Virus record (IMG/VR): IMGVR_UViG_3300036045_000034
Location: 1 to 40,345 of that record
DNA length: 40,345 nt
Source of the DNA: a virus
Strand: one strand, 5' to 3'
A model generated the notes under the pieces. The model was given only the letters and a program-made list of their open reading frames with translations, ran no database searches and was not told where the DNA came from. Positions 38,658 through 40,345 of this stretch are shown here, piece after piece. The first letter of the stretch is position 1. Each line of letters starts with the position of its first letter. A program made the translations under genes and the position numbers.

Positions 38658-39608
38658 CTACCGCGTCCGCCGCTTCGCCGGCCGCACGTGGTTGATCTGC
38701 CGGCCCCGCAGGTACACGCGGGTCGTGCGCGCGTCGCGGTGCCCGAGGAACCGTTGCGCGGCGGCTTCCCCTTCCTCTTCCTCGACCCGTGTCCCGGCGG
38801 CGGCGCGGATGTCGCGAAACTGCGCGTCCTGCACGCCCGCCGCGCTCGCCGCCAGCCGGAACAGCCGGGACAGCGAGTGCCGGGTGTAGGGCTGCCCGGC
38901 GGCGTCGCAAAGCACGTACCTGGACGCGATACGGGCCTGTAGGGCGCGTGCACGGGCAAGGATGGCATCCAGGTACTCCGTGACCTCGTACGCTTGCCTA
39001 GCGCCCGTTTTGCGCGTCCTGACGTGGCTGTCGAAGTCGGTCCAGCGCAGCGTGCAGAGGTCCGAGACGCGCAGCGCGAGCGCGAATGCGAGGTCCACGG
39101 CCACGGCCAGCCGCTCGTTGCCGGCGGCGATCTGGTCGAGTTCCGCGTCGTCGAGCAGGCGGTCCCGCTTGGAGCGGCCGCGGCCGGTACGCACGCCAGC
39201 GCAGGGGTTGAACGTCACCCGGCCAGTGCGCATTGCTGTCCAGTAGGCCGACGACAGCAGCGATATCTCGCCGCGGAAGCTCGTCCGTGGGCAGCAATCA
39301 AGGTAGCGCAGCACGTCCGCCTGCGTCAGTTCGTCGGGGCGCATCTTGCCGAAGCGCTCGCCAAGGTGGCGATGCCAGAGGCGGTACATCGCGAGAGTGC
39401 CCGGCGCCACCTTCCCGACGATCGCAGCCAGGTGGTCGCGCAGCATGGCGTCCACGGTGCCGGCGTCCGCGTTGCGGTGCGCGAGGAGCGCCCGGTAGCG
39501 CCGCATGGCCACTTCCTCGTCCGTCCCCAGCGGCTCCCAGCGACGCGGCTTGCCGCCGTGGTCGAAGTACCAAGCGTTACCGACGCGACGCAGGTAGGGC
39601 AACGACAT
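38658..39608 (-). CDS. int: Tyrosine-family phage integrase
   Basis: A 316-residue recombinase. The ATG at 39608-39606 has GGGAGG nine bases upstream; longer in-frame starts add an Arg/Ser-rich stretch that overlaps the upstream gene. Catalytic residues are visible: Arg180 (ALRVSDL), a probable Lys200, an R-x-x-R box at 265-268 where family members usually have H-x-x-R (so His is replaced by Arg265), His290 (LGHRDARTT) and nucleophile Tyr299 (RVYLRG). It would integrate and excise the genome at attP, which should lie just beyond its 3' end. Last gene of the leftward operon, as in lambda. Confidence 0.85.
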   Translation of the reverse strand: MSLPYLRRVGNAWYFDHGGKPRRWEPLGTDEEVAMRRYRALLAHRNADAGTVDAMLRDHLAAIVGKVAPGTLAMYRLWHRHLGERFGKMRPDELTQADVLRYLDCCPRTSFRGEISLLSSAYWTAMRTGRVTFNPCAGVRTGRGRSKRDRLLDDAELDQIAAGNERLAVAVDLAFALALRVSDLCTLRWTDFDSHVRTRKTGARQAYEVTEYLDAILARARALQARIASRYVLCDAAGQPYTRHSLSRLFRLAASAAGVQDAQFRDIRAAAGTRVEEEEGEAAAQRFLGHRDARTTRVYLRGRQINHVRPAKRRTR

Positions 39609-39801
39609 TCGGCCAGCCCTCCCAATTGGGCTCGTGATTACGCCCGTGGCGCGGCCGCTCGTCAAGGTCGGCCTGCCGCACCAGGGGCTCGCCGTCGGCG
39701 GCGACCCGGTAGCGGATCCGCAAGCGGTCGAGCGCGCGGCGCTGCGCGGCAAACCGCGTGCGCTTGGTCAGGCGAGCGACGTCCGCAGCGGTCAGGAACA
39801 T
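39577..39801 (-). CDS. DUF4224 excisionase-like protein
   Basis: A 74-residue protein. It starts MFLTAADVARLTKRTR, the usual opening of DUF4224 proteins found next to phage integrases. The ATG at 39801-39799 overlaps the upstream stop by one base; a GTG at 39804 is also possible. The basic N-terminus is followed by a conserved YRVAADGEPLV segment. It overlaps the integrase by 32 bases. Small, basic and beside int, it is the likely excisionase or directionality factor, inferred from context. Confidence 0.65.
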   Translation of the reverse strand: MFLTAADVARLTKRTRFAAQRRALDRLRIRYRVAADGEPLVRQADLDERPRHGRNHEPNWEGWPNVVALPASRR

Positions 39802-40037
39802 CACCAGCGGTGCCCATGGCGTGGGCAGATGTAGCCGCTTGCCAGCGAGCCGGGGACGTAGCCGTCGCAGGTGCAGGGCGGCATGACTGCGGCCCCATCC
39901 AGATCATCCGGCTGCGCGAGGGCGGCGCGGGCAGCAGCCATGACCTCATGCGGCACCTGTACCAGCAGATAGCGCGGGCCGTCGTACTCGATGCCGCACG
40001 CCACCAGCTCGGCCAGCGCGGCGCGGAGGGTGCTCAT
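39801..40037 (-). CDS. Small Cys/His-rich protein of the integrase operon
   Basis: A 78-residue protein. A helical N-terminal half (LRAALAELVACGIEY, then HEVMAAARAALAQ) is followed by a tail with three cysteines and two histidines (PPCTCDGYVPG, then YICPRHGHRW), which could bind zinc. It is coupled to the excisionase-like gene below and to a mini-ORF above. No family recognised; DNA or protein binding is possible. Confidence 0.55.
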   Translation of the reverse strand: MSTLRAALAELVACGIEYDGPRYLLVQVPHEVMAAARAALAQPDDLDGAAVMPPCTCDGYVPGSLASGYICPRHGHRW

Positions 40038-40084
40038 GGCGCCTTGCGGGTCGCGATCAGCGCCGCGAGGTCGAACGGGCTCAT
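40034..40084 (-). CDS. 16-codon mini-ORF linking two genes
   Basis: MSPFDLAALIATRKAP starts in ATGA overlap with the upstream zinc-motif frame and ends in ATGA overlap with the gene at 40037. Every other junction in this operon is coupled the same way, so the short frame may be a real translational relay. It may equally be chance. Confidence 0.3.
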   Translation of the reverse strand: MSPFDLAALIATRKAP

Positions 40085-40302
40085 GCGCGATCCGGGACAG
40101 TCATTGCGCGGCGCGCTTCGGCCTTGCGCCTTGCGTAATTGCGCCAGTGACGGCGGCTGCACTCGACACAAGCGCGTCGTCCGCGATAGTCGAATCTGAG
40201 ATTTTCGCCGGCCAGTTCGTGCCCGTGCTTGCAGTGTGTCTTGCGCGAATTGACTCCGGAGAAATTCCCGCTCCGGTGAGGTCGAACTCTTGCGCTTGAG
40301 TG
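40081..40302 (-). CDS. HNH-like zinc protein without a visible start (frameshifted)
   Basis: The minus-strand frame ending at 40081 is open from 40302 and encodes a clear metal-binding pattern: THCKHGHELAGENLRF, then GRRACVECSRRHWRNYARR, with ligands in C-x-x-G-H and C-x-x-C. This is typical of small phage HNH-type proteins. No ATG, GTG or TTG exists in the frame, and a TAG lies at its start. The coupled ATG at 40313 is in another frame, one base off. An indel in the sequence or a -1 shift would join them into a normal protein of about 75 residues; otherwise the gene is broken. Confidence 0.45.
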   Translation of the reverse strand, partial: HSSARVRPHRSGNFSGVNSRKTHCKHGHELAGENLRFDYRGRRACVECSRRHWRNYARRKAEARRAMTVPDRA

Positions 40303-40309
40303 CTAGTTT

Positions 40310-40345
40310 TCATTCGTTGTCCCCGTACCCGTCCCCGTACCCGTC
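40310..40345 (-). CDS. C-terminal end of a leftward gene entering from the right edge
   Basis: The last 11 codons of a gene read DGYGDGYGDNE then TGA, which overlaps the ATG of the next frame as ATGA. The Gly/Asp/Tyr repeat comes from a 12-bp DNA repeat that also ends the window. Nothing else can be said about the gene. Confidence 0.45.
   Translation of the reverse strand, partial: DGYGDGYGDNE
40319..40345. repeat. 12-bp direct repeat at the right edge
   Basis: GTCCCCGTACCC occurs twice in tandem (40319-40330, 40331-40342) and starts a third time at 40343. The window stops inside the repeat, which suggests that the sequence could not be extended through it, or that this is where a circular map was opened. 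Confidence 0.6.

Overview
The window reads as a nearly complete genome of a temperate, long-tailed (siphovirus-type) phage or prophage. It is GC-rich (codons dominated by G or C at the third position) with lambda-like logic. The host cannot be fixed from sequence alone. The high GC and the type of small CI/Cro pair, DUF4224 protein and lambda-family head genes suggest a GC-rich proteobacterium, perhaps a Burkholderiales relative; this is inference. No tRNA, rRNA, CRISPR array, IS element or clear bacterial housekeeping gene is visible. Both window ends lie inside leftward genes: one starts at 91 and runs off the left edge, another enters from the right edge and ends at 40310. The simplest reading is a circularly permuted phage map opened inside the leftward early operon, which would run from pL (about 150) across the ends to the integrase at 38658. 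The two ends do not join in one frame, so some bases may be missing.

Regulation (1-1500): a leftward promoter with TTGACA-N17-TAATCT carries two 15-bp operators (OL-like). A small CI-type repressor (457-882, leftward) and a Cro-like protein (970-1206, rightward) diverge from an OR-like region with three 15-bp sites at exactly 24-bp spacing. Rightward early genes (1206-8842) include small regulators, an HNH protein, two tandem small paralogues, a C5 cytosine methyltransferase, a SNF2/DEAD-type helicase, an N4/N6 methyltransferase, a RusA-like resolvase, a DUF1376-type replication protein with six 11-bp iterons inside its gene (predicted origin), and a lambda P-like loader. One leftward gene (1405-1632) sits against the flow. 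A terminator-like element at 8874-8914 closes the early block.

Late genes (8949-38492): small terminase, lambda gpA-type large terminase, then an unusually placed 6.3-kb block of fibre or appendage genes (beta-propeller, LamG-like and repeat-rich proteins) before a gpW-like protein and lambda gpB-type portal. Next come a prohead protease fused in frame to an HK97-fold major capsid protein, decoration and head-tail joining proteins, tail tube, tail assembly chaperones G/GT linked by a -1 frameshift, a 1643-residue tape measure (tail perhaps near 245 nm by the usual 0.15 nm per residue rule), and tail-tip genes. The lysis region holds membrane/coiled-coil proteins, a DUF6527 protein, and a lytic transglycosylase fused in frame to a two-TM holin-like domain with its own internal ribosome site.

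Integration (38493-40345, leftward): candidate attP, tyrosine integrase, a DUF4224 excisionase-like protein and small Cys-rich proteins, consecutive frames overlapping by 1 to 32 bases. Almost all genes overlap by 1-4 bases (ATGA, GTGA, TAATG), giving long translationally coupled operons; many starts below were chosen on that basis.
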